A DNA stretch of 64,000 bases from Hirschia maritima DSM 19733 (GTDB lineage: Bacteria; Pseudomonadota; Alphaproteobacteria; Caulobacterales; Hyphomonadaceae), in NCBI RefSeq assembly GCF_000378345.1, contig NZ_KB899546.1, positions 437,523-501,522 on the forward strand. Direction: 5' to 3'. Below, in pieces: positions 25,240 through 33,457 of this stretch (its first letter is position 1; every line of letters begins with the position of its first letter). The notes beneath the pieces were generated by a model. It was not told the origin of the DNA, made no database searches, and saw only the letters and a program-made list of their open reading frames with translations. A program made the translations under genes and the position numbers.

Positions 25240-25692
25240 ATGATGAAAAATGATCAAATAAACCAAAGTATATTGCGTGAGCTTCGTCAGGATGGTCGGC
25301 TGACAAATATAGAGTTGGCCGAGAAAGTCGGATTGTCACCTTCTGCATGTCTGAGACGTGTTCAAGAGTTGGAGCGGTCGGGCGTCATTGCTGGCTATCG
25401 GGCTGTGCTTGATCGCAAAGCCATGGGAGCAGGGTTTGTTGTCTATGTAACCGTTGGTTTGGCTAGGCATCTGAAGAAAGATCAACAAGCATTTGAAAAT
25501 GCAATGAACCGTGCACGCCAAGTTGTGGAGTGTCACAATATAACAGGTACTGTTGAGTATTTATTGCGGGTGGAAACGGAAGACCTTGAAGCTTACAAAG
25601 TCTTCCATACTGATGTGCTTGGCACTGTAGAGCAGGTAGCCAGCATTACATCCTTCATTGTTATGGGAACTCCGAAGGATGAACGCGGATAG
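25240..25692 (+). CDS. Lrp/AsnC family transcriptional regulator
   Basis: A regulator of about 150 residues: an N-terminal winged helix-turn-helix (NQSILRELRQDGRLTNIELA then VGLSPSACLRRVQELERSGV) and a C-terminal RAM ligand-binding domain with the typical strands (VVYVTVGL; VVECHNITGTVEYLLRVETED). It should assemble into dimers or octamers and respond to an amino acid. ATG 25240 is preferred over a GTG at 25210 because the family starts close to the first helix. Divergent from the LysE-type gene, its probable target. The stop is two bases before the end of the next, convergent gene. Confidence 0.93.
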   Translation: MMKNDQINQSILRELRQDGRLTNIELAEKVGLSPSACLRRVQELERSGVIAGYRAVLDRKAMGAGFVVYVTVGLARHLKKDQQAFENAMNRARQVVECHNITGTVEYLLRVETEDLEAYKVFHTDVLGTVEQVASITSFIVMGTPKDERG

Positions 25693-25694
25693 TG

Positions 25695-27632
25695 CTATTC
25701 TGCTTCGGGTGGTGCTGTGTGGGATACACCAACCCCAATGAATTCTATTATTTGCTCTGGTTCCTGAATGCCATTTTCTTTGGCTTCATCAATGGATGCT
25801 TTGCTCAATGGTTTTTCGGGATTGATCATAAATTCGATGTCGCCACCTTTTTCGATGAAGTCAGCGAATGTGTTTGCAAACCCAATTGCTTGAGGAATTT
25901 CATCCTTTGCAGCCATGGCACCCATGCGCATCATACTTGATGCCATAAGCCTCAAATTTTCAGGTGTTTGACTTTGAAGCATAGCTAGCTCACCAGCTTC
26001 ATCCTCTGGAATCAGTTTGGCAAAATCAATTGCCATCCCAAACATACGGCCTAGACCAATATTGTCGTCGGTTAGTTTAACTCGGAAATTATTTAGAGCT
26101 CCTCGGTTTTCAAGGATGTCCTCGAGCAGCGCCTTTCTTGTGGAATCATCTTCTGATGAAAACGCTTCCGCAAAGGATACAAAATCTCCTGCTGCCCCAT
26201 CAAATTCTAACTCCAATCCGATTAGGTCTTTAAATTTGTAATCCAACTCAAAATTTAGATCACCATTGTCCGGATCCCATTCGTAATTAAGCTTGGAACC
26301 AACATCGAGGTTTTGAAGTTCATATTTGTTTATGATCTCCATTCCTTGAGCGGCATATTGGTCAAACGTTTCTCTATCAAAATCTTCGCTTTCTGCTTCA
26401 AAAACTGTCGAGAACATGTCTTCAAAAGCATCAAAGAAGGCTACCATATTGTAATTGCTAGACGGCACTGACATCGAAATTTTTGTTGGTATAAATGATC
26501 TGAACTCAGAGATGTCCATATCGAATGTATCTGTTTTACTAACTATAGAATCACCGATGGTGCTGGTCATTTCCTCAGCATGCCATTTCCCGAGGCTGAT
26601 GAGGTTTTCATCCTTCAGTGTTGGGATTTTTCGTTGTTGAAGAAGCGAGAGCAGGCCAGATAGGTTGAGATCTCTGACGCTTAGTAGGCCGGTTGTTCCA
26701 CCTTGTCCTATATTGAATGGGAAGTCGTCGTCTTCAACTAGGATGTTTTGGTCTAAAAACATATCCATGCCTTTATAGACAATCAGGCGTGTGTTTCCTT
26801 TGTCATAGCCGATGACACCACTGACAGGTACTTTATAGTCAACTTTGAGGCTTTGTGAGGATTCGCTGTCGATCGTTTGCTCCATAGCGAATTCACCATA
26901 GCTGTCTAGCATGCTCATAGCATCCACTTTGAAAGCATTAGACCAACGTGCATAGCTGGAAATGAAGTCCCACACCTCTTGAGACGAAGCTTTTTCATCT
27001 TCTTTTGGCAGAGTGGGAACAGCCAAACCATTCCAATAAAGGCCATCAAGAGTGATGCGCCCATATCCTAGATCATATTTGCTGACATTCACATTTTGCT
27101 GTTCTTTTATTACTTGCACAGCTTCGCCTGCTTCATCTTCAAGAACGTCTTCAAGAATACTGACCGTCGCTTCGTTAGACGCATTGGTGAGATCTTCAAA
27201 AATTTCTGTGAGGCCAAAATATGTGATGTTGGAGAGGTCTATTCTATCAGCAATTTTCGTCGGGTTATTCTCCGACAGTGCTTCAAGTGTAGAGGCATCA
27301 AATCCCCACATCTTAGCGTGTTCAACTTGTAGCCCAACATCGGGAAAGCTTGATAAAGCAATTTTTAAATTGTGTGCCGTGACATCATTTTCAGAAGTTT
27401 CGATGTTGTCGAAAGAAATCTTGAAAATGGAGTTTTCTGCAGATGAAATCGCATTCCACGTAGCTTCATCAGTCATTGATGATTTAGGGGACCACTCATT
27501 CATCGTCGTTAAATAGGTGAGGGCACCCGCATCCGTTTGAACGGCGGTGTCTAAAGATGGAATTTTGGATGTTGTCGAGCAACCTGCTATCGCAAATGAC
27601 AAAACCAATGCAGTTGATGTTAATACACGCAT
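25695..27632 (-). CDS. Large lipoprotein of unknown function
   Basis: From ATG 27632, with AAGGGGA upstream, the product has 645 residues. A lipoprotein signal ends IAGC (Cys about residue 17). The mature part is acidic, rich in Asp/Glu/Ser, and alternates short amphipathic strands with helices; phrases such as LSNITYFGLTEIFEDLTNAS, LSVRDLNLSGLLSLLQQRKI and LQNLDVGSKLNYEWDPDNGD suggest a long beta-repeat or lipid-binding shell, vaguely like AsmA/DUF945-type envelope proteins. No catalytic motif is visible and I do not recognise the family. The gene is monocistronic, and its end almost touches the Lrp gene. Confidence 0.7.
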   Translation of the reverse strand: MRVLTSTALVLSFAIAGCSTTSKIPSLDTAVQTDAGALTYLTTMNEWSPKSSMTDEATWNAISSAENSIFKISFDNIETSENDVTAHNLKIALSSFPDVGLQVEHAKMWGFDASTLEALSENNPTKIADRIDLSNITYFGLTEIFEDLTNASNEATVSILEDVLEDEAGEAVQVIKEQQNVNVSKYDLGYGRITLDGLYWNGLAVPTLPKEDEKASSQEVWDFISSYARWSNAFKVDAMSMLDSYGEFAMEQTIDSESSQSLKVDYKVPVSGVIGYDKGNTRLIVYKGMDMFLDQNILVEDDDFPFNIGQGGTTGLLSVRDLNLSGLLSLLQQRKIPTLKDENLISLGKWHAEEMTSTIGDSIVSKTDTFDMDISEFRSFIPTKISMSVPSSNYNMVAFFDAFEDMFSTVFEAESEDFDRETFDQYAAQGMEIINKYELQNLDVGSKLNYEWDPDNGDLNFELDYKFKDLIGLELEFDGAAGDFVSFAEAFSSEDDSTRKALLEDILENRGALNNFRVKLTDDNIGLGRMFGMAIDFAKLIPEDEAGELAMLQSQTPENLRLMASSMMRMGAMAAKDEIPQAIGFANTFADFIEKGGDIEFMINPEKPLSKASIDEAKENGIQEPEQIIEFIGVGVSHTAPPEAE

Positions 27633-27700
27633 GAACGTCCCCTTAATTTTGAAGTGGAATGATACCATCTTCTATTAAGGAGACAATGCGGCGTTAAATA

Positions 27701-28168
27701 TTAGTGTTTGTGACCGTGCAGCTCAAAATAGTGATCGCGATAAGCATTGATTGCTTTTTGCAATTCCTCAGCTTTTTCCATGTCAGCTGATTGCTTTGCT
27801 TTCATTGCAGCAACCAAGATTTGATGCGCCAATTTGAGTGATTTTGCGTAAGATTTTTTTTCTTTTGATTTTACAGGGGCTTTTACGCGTTGCGTCAGGA
27901 AATACACAGCAATTTCGTCTTGTATTTTTTGAGCGTGGTTTTCTTTATTGATAACCCAGCGCGTTGCATCATGTGTATTTTCAGCAGCTTGAATCCCTTC
28001 GATTGAGCGTTTGATCGTTTTGACATGCAGATCTAACTCATCAAACTTTGCTTCATCATCATAAATTCCACATGGAATTTCACAGTGTGCAAATGCGGGC
28101 GCTGTAAACCCGATACTGGCAGTAAAAAGCGCAATAGATAAAAAAATGGAACGACTAATCGTATTCAT
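27701..28168 (-). CDS. sodN: Nickel superoxide dismutase with Sec signal peptide
   Basis: The product has 155 residues. Residues 28-36, HCEIPCGIY, are the nickel-hook motif HCxxPCxxY of Ni-SOD (ligands His1, Cys2, Cys6 of the mature enzyme; Tyr9 in the active site). The hook is followed by the helical bundle (TIKRSIEGIQAAENTHDATRW etc.) and a His-rich end (YFELHGHKH). Residues 1-27 form a Sec signal peptide ending APAFA, so normal signal peptidase cleavage would leave His1 as the N-terminus, which nickel binding requires. The known cytosolic enzymes need a dedicated peptidase (SodX); none is adjacent. A periplasmic site is predicted. Mature length 128, close to the family norm. Confidence 0.9.
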   Translation of the reverse strand: MNTISRSIFLSIALFTASIGFTAPAFAHCEIPCGIYDDEAKFDELDLHVKTIKRSIEGIQAAENTHDATRWVINKENHAQKIQDEIAVYFLTQRVKAPVKSKEKKSYAKSLKLAHQILVAAMKAKQSADMEKAEELQKAINAYRDHYFELHGHKH

Positions 28169-28209
28169 GCTGGGCCTCTAATTTAGAAACTCTAAAAGTT
28201 ATCCTTCAT

Positions 28210-28230
28210 GTCTCATGATTGGGATGAGAC
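28210..28230 (-). promoter_or_regulatory. Dyad upstream of sodN
   Basis: GTCTCAT and ATGAGAC are perfect 7-base arms with a 7-base spacer, 42-62 bases upstream of the sodN start. A second short dyad, TCTAATTTAGA, lies at 28177-28187. Either could be an operator, for example for a nickel- or iron-responsive regulator, but the regulator is unknown. The first could also be a weak hairpin after the upstream DUF1287 gene. Confidence 0.35.
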
Positions 28231-28267
28231 CACAACTCTCTTTTGCGTGAACTGGTGTATTCGCACG

Positions 28268-28876
28268 CTATTGAAAAGAAGCGTCATCAGGACGGTATCG
28301 ACCAGAAATCGGCCAGGCAAATAATACGTTTTCAATCTGTGGCCCCGCGCCGATATTGTGCACGATTAAGGGGAGCCCATTGCTAGATTTTTCATTGGTG
28401 ACAATACCAATGTGGGGAAGCCATCCACCATCTTCGCCTTTTAAGTTCCAAGCAACTATGTCGCCCGCAAGATAGTCATTCGCTCTATTTGAGGGTGGCA
28501 AGCGCATATTGTGGCGAGTTAAATAGGTTTCGATATTTGGAACGCGGCGATGATCTATATTGCGATCTGTGCGCTTTAATCCCCAATGATTGGGGTAAGC
28601 ACTAAAATTAGCTTTCATGTCTTCGTGAATGAGTTGCTGAAGGTCAATTTCCAATGTCCGCAACGATCTTACAACAACGTCTGAACACACTCCGGTATCA
28701 GATGGTACATCGCCATTTGGATATGGAATGGAAACATAGGCTGGGTCATAATTGATTGCGTGTTGGGTGCGTTCAATTGCTGCCTGTGAAAGCCTTTGGT
28801 GAAAGGGCTCTGCGTGGACTTGAACAGACACGCAACTCGCAATCACTGAAAGTAGGGTGTTTCGATAAATGCTCAT
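28268..28876 (-). CDS. DUF1287 family exported protein (YijF-like, NlpC/P60-type fold)
   Basis: From ATG 28876 (CGGAGAA upstream) the product has 202 residues with a signal peptide ending VQVHAEP. The mature part matches DUF1287: YDPAYVSIPYPNGDVPSDTG, VCSDVVVRSLR with a likely catalytic Cys, GDIVAWNL, and WLPHIGIV with a likely catalytic His. This Cys/His layout is that of cysteine peptidases or amidases acting on cell wall, although DUF1287 has no proven activity. The ORF extends to 28990 but that would overlap the divergent GNAT gene and skip the signal peptide. The gap to sodN downstream is 99 bases. Confidence 0.85.
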   Translation of the reverse strand: MSIYRNTLLSVIASCVSVQVHAEPFHQRLSQAAIERTQHAINYDPAYVSIPYPNGDVPSDTGVCSDVVVRSLRTLEIDLQQLIHEDMKANFSAYPNHWGLKRTDRNIDHRRVPNIETYLTRHNMRLPPSNRANDYLAGDIVAWNLKGEDGGWLPHIGIVTNEKSSNGLPLIVHNIGAGPQIENVLFAWPISGRYRPDDASFQ

Positions 28877-28973
28877 TTCTCCGAAATAACTTCCAATATG
28901 GGCAAGTATTTGGCCGGACTGTGATGGTTTATTGCCACTTGAATTTGTAAAAAAGATTTGATACGCAAAGTTT

Positions 28974-29486
28974 ATGAAATTAGATAACACGTTATGTATT
29001 AGATCTGATAGACGCGAGAGTGATGATGAACTTATCGCGCAATTGCATCATGATGGATACAAAAAGCTTGGGCCGAGATTTGGTGCGCCCTTTGATGCTT
29101 ATGTTGTTCAAACACTTGAAGAAGCTAATTTGGCTCAACGATGGTTGGATGCTGATGATAGATCACGCGTTTGGTTTGCGGAGCTGAATGGAAAACCAAT
29201 TGGTTGTGCAGCGCTTGTCGATCGGGGAGAGCGAGCGCAATTGCGGTGGGTCGTTGTGCTCGATGAGGCCAGAGGATTGGGTGCCGGTCGCAAATTGCTT
29301 AATCAGGTTCTGAATTTTGCGTCTCAACATAACTTCAAAAGTATCTATCTCGAAACGATAGATGATCTTACCCCTTCAATGACGTTGTATGAAACGAGTG
29401 GCTTTGCGCTGGTCAGCAAAAAGCAGATGCAATTATGGTATGGTGAAGATGGTTGCGAAGTGGTGATGGAAAAGATGTTGAGCTAA
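28974..29486 (+). CDS. GNAT family N-acetyltransferase
   Basis: A GNAT protein of 170 residues. The N-terminal part (residues 1-60) leads to the core fold: VWFAELNGKPIGCAALVDRG, then LRWVVVLDEARGLGAGRKLL with the acetyl-CoA pyrophosphate loop (R/Q-x-x-G-x-G/A, here RGLGAG), and the C-terminal LYETSGFALVSKK. It could modify a small amine or a protein N-terminus; the substrate is unknown. It is divergent from the DUF1287 gene with about 100 bases between them. No strong Shine-Dalgarno is seen at this ATG. Confidence 0.86.
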   Translation: MKLDNTLCIRSDRRESDDELIAQLHHDGYKKLGPRFGAPFDAYVVQTLEEANLAQRWLDADDRSRVWFAELNGKPIGCAALVDRGERAQLRWVVVLDEARGLGAGRKLLNQVLNFASQHNFKSIYLETIDDLTPSMTLYETSGFALVSKKQMQLWYGEDGCEVVMEKMLS

Positions 29487-29581
29487 GCTGTACGGGATTG
29501 GAAACTCTCTTTCCATGGCATTCGAGAATGTGTTCATGCTGTGTATTTTTACTGATTTTTCTAGTTGCGTCACGACGTGTC

Positions 29582-29953
29582 GTGTTTGATGCCATTCCAA
29601 TGGTTTGTGATACTGGTGATGTTATTATTTCAAATCGTCAGATCGTACATGGTTCTTTTGCCAATACAGGATTTGAGCCGAGAATTACTGCCAATTTTGG
29701 ATTTCATAAACGTTCTTCAGTGTTGAATGTAAAGGGGGCAGGAATTCATAGTGAAGCAGCAGTTTATGATGATGATTTCATTAAATAACGATCTAAAGCG
29801 ATGGGCTTGGCTTTAGCGTCGAGGAAAAAACGTTTTCCCGAAGAAGAGTCATATAATTACAAGCCATTATTGGATGAGTTGGATTCTTTCTCAGGATGTA
29901 AAGGAAGCCATGAGCTGTTGAAAAATTACAATTTGAAAGATCTAAGTATTTAG
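29582..29953 (+). pseudogene. Remnant of a phytanoyl-CoA dioxygenase (PhyH) family gene
   Basis: One reading frame from about 29582 encodes FDAIPMVCDTGDVIISNRQ, then IVHGSFANTGFEPRITANFG and FHKRSSVLNVKGAGIHSEAA, which reads as the C-terminal half of a PhyH-type Fe(II)/2-oxoglutarate oxygenase. A TAA at 29786-29788 interrupts it, and the same frame then continues for 54 codons (RSKAMGLALASRKKRFPEEE ... LLKNYNLKDLSI) to TAG 29953, a plausible original C-terminus. The N-terminal half with the HxD iron site is absent. The 29487-30039 gap holds this remnant and, after 29954, only the promoter region of the TonB receptor gene. Confidence 0.72.
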
Positions 29954-30039
29954 ATTTCGGATACGTTCAATCGCTTTTAAGACTTTGCGCAGAAACACAT
30001 AAAACAAACGGTCAAAGTCTACTTTTCGGAAAAAAAATT

Positions 30040-32352
30040 ATGACATTTAAGCAAACAATTTTGGGAGCAACCAGTTTAGCAGCTGCGTTTGCGATAACGC
30101 CTATGACTGCTCGGGCTCAAGAAATCGATATAGTTGGCAATGCCCAAGAAGAAACAGCCGTCCAACGCTTGATGAACACGATAACTGTCACCGCTACGAA
30201 GCAAAAGGATCCTGAAGATGTCCAAGATGTAGCAATTGCGGTGACAGCATTTAACGAGGACACGCTTGATGTTCTTAATGTGAAAGATCTGCAGGATCTT
30301 TCATACAGTGTTCCAAATGTTTCGCTCACGGATAACGGAACATCCAAAGGTTATGCTAATTTTGCCATGCGGGGGCTGGGCTTAAATTCTTCTATTGGTT
30401 CAATTGATCCGTCTGTCGGGACAATTATTGATGGAGTTCCGCTTGGAATAAATGGTGGGCTTGTATTTGATACCTTTGATATTGGTAGTGTAGAAATTTT
30501 GCGCGGGCCGCAGGGGATCCTTCAAGGAAGAAATACAGTAGGAGGTGTAGTTGCGCTGAATACGGGAAATCCAACATCAGAATTGGCTTATGATTTCAAA
30601 ATTTCTTCTGAAACACCAGTCGATGATGGGCGAGGGGGATTAAATTCTTTCGCTCAGGGTGTCGTGTCGGGCCCGCTTATTGACGGAAAACTAAATGGAA
30701 AAATAGCTGCCTATTACAATTATGATGAAGGCTATTTTAAAAACCAATTTAACAATGATAATCATGGTGAAGGTGATGTAAAAATCATTCGTGGTGCTCT
30801 GGAATATTTTCCAACTGAAAACTTCACAATATTAGCTAAAGCTGAGTATGCAGAATTTACAGGAGATGGGCCTGCCACGCAAAACCGTTCTCTACATCAC
30901 CGAGGTAGTTTTGATATCTCAATCGACGAAACAGGTTTTTACGATAACTCTGTTGCATTCGGAATGCTTCGCATGGATTGGGATGTCGGATTTGGTGATG
31001 GAACAATTACCAATATCTCAGGCTATCGCAAATACAAAGCCGCATCTAATGGCGATATAGATGGATTGCCCTCTGCTTTGTTTAATGGCCCAGGTCATTC
31101 ATACACAAATCAGTTTTCAAATGAATTAAGGTACAATGGTTCATTCGGAGACCTAACTCTCACAAGTGGTTTCTTCTATTTTGATCAAACCATTAAATCT
31201 CATGAGTCTAGAGAGCTGGCATCCTTTCTAGTGAATCCTGCATTGCCTGCTGGTTTATTGAAATTCCCAGGTGGTGGTGTGATGGATCATAGCTCTCTGG
31301 GAGCCTTCACACAGTTGGAGTATCAATTTACAGAACGTTTTTCTGGGCAGGTGGGCTTGCGGTATTCGTATGAAGAAAAAGAGGCTGGTTTAACATATGT
31401 TATTCCTGCTCTTCTGAGGGGGATATCGGATTGCTCAGTCGTTGAGGGAACTTGTCCAGTAGACTTCACTGACAAGAATGATTGGAGTGGCTTTACGCCG
31501 AAAATAGCAGTTGAATATGAAGTGTCAGATGCTGCACTTCTCTATGCGTCCTATAATCGTGGGTTCCGGTCTGGTGGATACAATTTCCGTATCACTGATC
31601 CGACAACCTTTGCCATTCTGAATAATAGTATCAATAACAACAATCGATTCTTCGATGAAGAAACCATAGATGCTTTTGAAGTGGGGTATAAATATCAGTC
31701 TGAAAATGGTCGAGTGGTGTTGAACTCGGCTTTGTTCTTCAACAAAGCCAAAGATCTGCAACGTGAACTAATCGTGGCAAGCAATGCCGGTACTTCGCAA
31801 TTGATATACAACACTGCGGATGCAGACATCAAAGGTGTTGAGTTGGAAGGGCGTTTTTCAGTTACAGACAATCTGATAATTACAGGAAATCTGGGATACA
31901 TAGATGCCAAATATACAGATATTCGGTTTCCAATTTCTGCCGGAACTATCGCTGCGTTTGAAGCTGGGCAGGTTTCCGATTCTGACTATGATTTAAAATT
32001 GCCTAGAACTCCGGAAATGACATATGGAATCGGCTTTGTTTGGGAGCAAGATTTAAACAATGCTGGATCCTTGCTTCTGGCAGGTAATTTTCAACATCGT
32101 GATGAGGCCGCCCACACGGATAATAACATCGGCATATTAGACGCAGTAGATATGGTTACTGCAAATCTGACTTGGAATACCCCGAAAGATGGGATTTCGG
32201 TTTCGTTGTTCGGCAGAAATTTGCTTGATGAAGCGACCTCTGGAAATGATGCTCCTTTGCCATTTAACGCTGGAGTTACCGGTCAGTCAGGAACGTTTTC
32301 GCCTTTGATCAAGGGGCGCACCGTGGGTCTTGAATTATCGATTAAAGGGTAA
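30040..32352 (+). CDS. TonB-dependent outer-membrane receptor
   Basis: The 770-residue product has a signal peptide (TILGATSLAAAFAITPMTARA, cleavage after about residue 26) and a plug domain with ITVTATKQKDPEDVQDVAIA, PNVSLTDNG and VEILRGPQGILQGRNTVGG. A 22-strand beta-barrel continues to the C-terminal strand ending in a bulky residue group (VGLELSIKG). The style resembles receptors that import large organic ligands in Caulobacterales and sphingomonads rather than classic siderophore receptors, but the ligand is unknown. It is followed by a terminator and a 2-hydroxyacid dehydrogenase gene; a decayed PhyH gene lies just upstream. Together they may be the remains of a catabolic locus (inference). 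Confidence 0.93.
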   Translation: MTFKQTILGATSLAAAFAITPMTARAQEIDIVGNAQEETAVQRLMNTITVTATKQKDPEDVQDVAIAVTAFNEDTLDVLNVKDLQDLSYSVPNVSLTDNGTSKGYANFAMRGLGLNSSIGSIDPSVGTIIDGVPLGINGGLVFDTFDIGSVEILRGPQGILQGRNTVGGVVALNTGNPTSELAYDFKISSETPVDDGRGGLNSFAQGVVSGPLIDGKLNGKIAAYYNYDEGYFKNQFNNDNHGEGDVKIIRGALEYFPTENFTILAKAEYAEFTGDGPATQNRSLHHRGSFDISIDETGFYDNSVAFGMLRMDWDVGFGDGTITNISGYRKYKAASNGDIDGLPSALFNGPGHSYTNQFSNELRYNGSFGDLTLTSGFFYFDQTIKSHESRELASFLVNPALPAGLLKFPGGGVMDHSSLGAFTQLEYQFTERFSGQVGLRYSYEEKEAGLTYVIPALLRGISDCSVVEGTCPVDFTDKNDWSGFTPKIAVEYEVSDAALLYASYNRGFRSGGYNFRITDPTTFAILNNSINNNNRFFDEETIDAFEVGYKYQSENGRVVLNSALFFNKAKDLQRELIVASNAGTSQLIYNTADADIKGVELEGRFSVTDNLIITGNLGYIDAKYTDIRFPISAGTIAAFEAGQVSDSDYDLKLPRTPEMTYGIGFVWEQDLNNAGSLLLAGNFQHRDEAAHTDNNIGILDAVDMVTANLTWNTPKDGISVSLFGRNLLDEATSGNDAPLPFNAGVTGQSGTFSPLIKGRTVGLELSIKG

Positions 32353-32374
32353 CTAAGAACCCAAATGAACTTAG

Positions 32375-32407
32375 AGCGTGGTGATAGGTTTTGCCACGCT
32401 GTTTTTT
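32375..32407 (+). terminator. Intrinsic terminator after the TonB receptor gene
   Basis: AGCGTGG (32375-32381) pairs with CCACGCT (32394-32400), loop 12, followed by GTTTTTT. The ribosome-binding site of the next gene begins directly behind it, so read-through could still supply that gene. Confidence 0.75.
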
Positions 32408-32419
32408 AGGAAAAGAAAC

Positions 32420-33358
32420 ATGACCGATACTGTGAAAATACTTGCAATGCATGAAGGCATGCCAACCTTGTTTCCAAGTAAGCCAGATAGTTGGGAATTT
32501 ATGGATGTTTCCAGCGGCGTAGAGACGGTTATTGCTGATCGAGGTGGAGAAGTAGAAATTCTCTTGTCTGCAAGTATAGAAAAGCTTGATAAAGCGATGC
32601 TTGATAAATTTCCCAATCTCAAAATGATTGCTTCTGTGTCTGCGGGCTTTAGCAATGTAGACTTAGAAGAGTGCAGACAGCGCGGTATTGCCGTTACGAA
32701 TGCACCCGGGTTGAATTCAGGTGATGTCGCTGATGTGGCTGTCAGTATGATGACGTCATTGCTTCTCAATTTTCCACAAAGCCAAAATTACATCATGACA
32801 GATCAATGGGTTACGAAAGATGGACCTATTCGTCATTCGCTGAAAACATCAACTGTTGGAATTGTAGGGCTGGGGGCTATTGGTAAAGAGGCGGTCACAC
32901 GGCTTAAGCCTTTTGGTGTTGAATTATGTTGGTGGGGGCCTCGCGATAAGCAGGACGTGGACATCCCTTTCATTGCCTCCATTAAAGAATTGGCAAAAAA
33001 ATGCCGTGGTTTGATAGTGTGTTGTCGACCAGATGATTCAACTTTTCATTTGATTGATGATGAGATCATCAAACTACTTGGCCAAGACGGCGTCATCGTA
33101 AATGTCTCACGTGGCAATGTAGTGGATGAAAACGCTCTAATAGAGGCGTTGAAAACTGGTAAGCTTGGTGGGGCAGGGTTGGATGTTTTTGACCCAGAAC
33201 CAACCAATAGTAATCGGTGGGAAGGAGTTCCAAACGTCATTCTCACACCTCATCAAGGCGGCGCAACTTATCAGAGTCTATTTGCATCTGCTGGCTTAGC
33301 GCAACAAAACATCCAAAATTTCTTATCTGGTGCACCCTTGGTGACGAGTGTGTTGTGA
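32420..33358 (+). CDS. D-2-hydroxyacid dehydrogenase (glyoxylate/hydroxypyruvate reductase type)
   Basis: A 312-residue NAD(P)-dependent dehydrogenase starting at ATG 32420 with AGGAAAAG upstream. The Rossmann motif is TVGIVGLGAIGKEAVTRLKP (GxGxxG), the cofactor loop reads WGPRDKQ, and the catalytic Arg (NVSRGNVVDE), Glu (DPEP) and His (LTPHQGGAT) are present. By family it reduces 2-oxoacids such as glyoxylate or hydroxypyruvate, or oxidises D-hydroxyacids. It sits 67 bases after the TonB receptor gene, beyond a terminator. Substrate not determinable. Confidence 0.92.
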   Translation: MTDTVKILAMHEGMPTLFPSKPDSWEFMDVSSGVETVIADRGGEVEILLSASIEKLDKAMLDKFPNLKMIASVSAGFSNVDLEECRQRGIAVTNAPGLNSGDVADVAVSMMTSLLLNFPQSQNYIMTDQWVTKDGPIRHSLKTSTVGIVGLGAIGKEAVTRLKPFGVELCWWGPRDKQDVDIPFIASIKELAKKCRGLIVCCRPDDSTFHLIDDEIIKLLGQDGVIVNVSRGNVVDENALIEALKTGKLGGAGLDVFDPEPTNSNRWEGVPNVILTPHQGGATYQSLFASAGLAQQNIQNFLSGAPLVTSVL

Positions 33359-33397
33359 GCTAGTCCTCGCAGTTGCTTATAAATCGGATCCATTCCA

Positions 33398-33430
33398 ACA
33401 AAAAGCCCCGCCAGAATTCTAGCAGGGCTT
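33398..33430 (-). terminator. Intrinsic terminator of typA (minus strand)
   Basis: Read on the minus strand, AAGCCCTGC pairs with GCGGGGCTT around TAGAATTCTG (one T-G pair) and is followed by TTTTG. It lies 28 bases downstream of the typA stop codon and between convergent genes. Confidence 0.8.
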
Positions 33431-33457
33431 AATGGTAATGATAGTTTGCGTTGGCGA

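Noticed and set aside
28974-28990. Overlap of divergent DUF1287 and GNAT genes
   Set aside because: It only arises from the longer DUF1287 frame; ATG 28876 with a signal peptide removes it.
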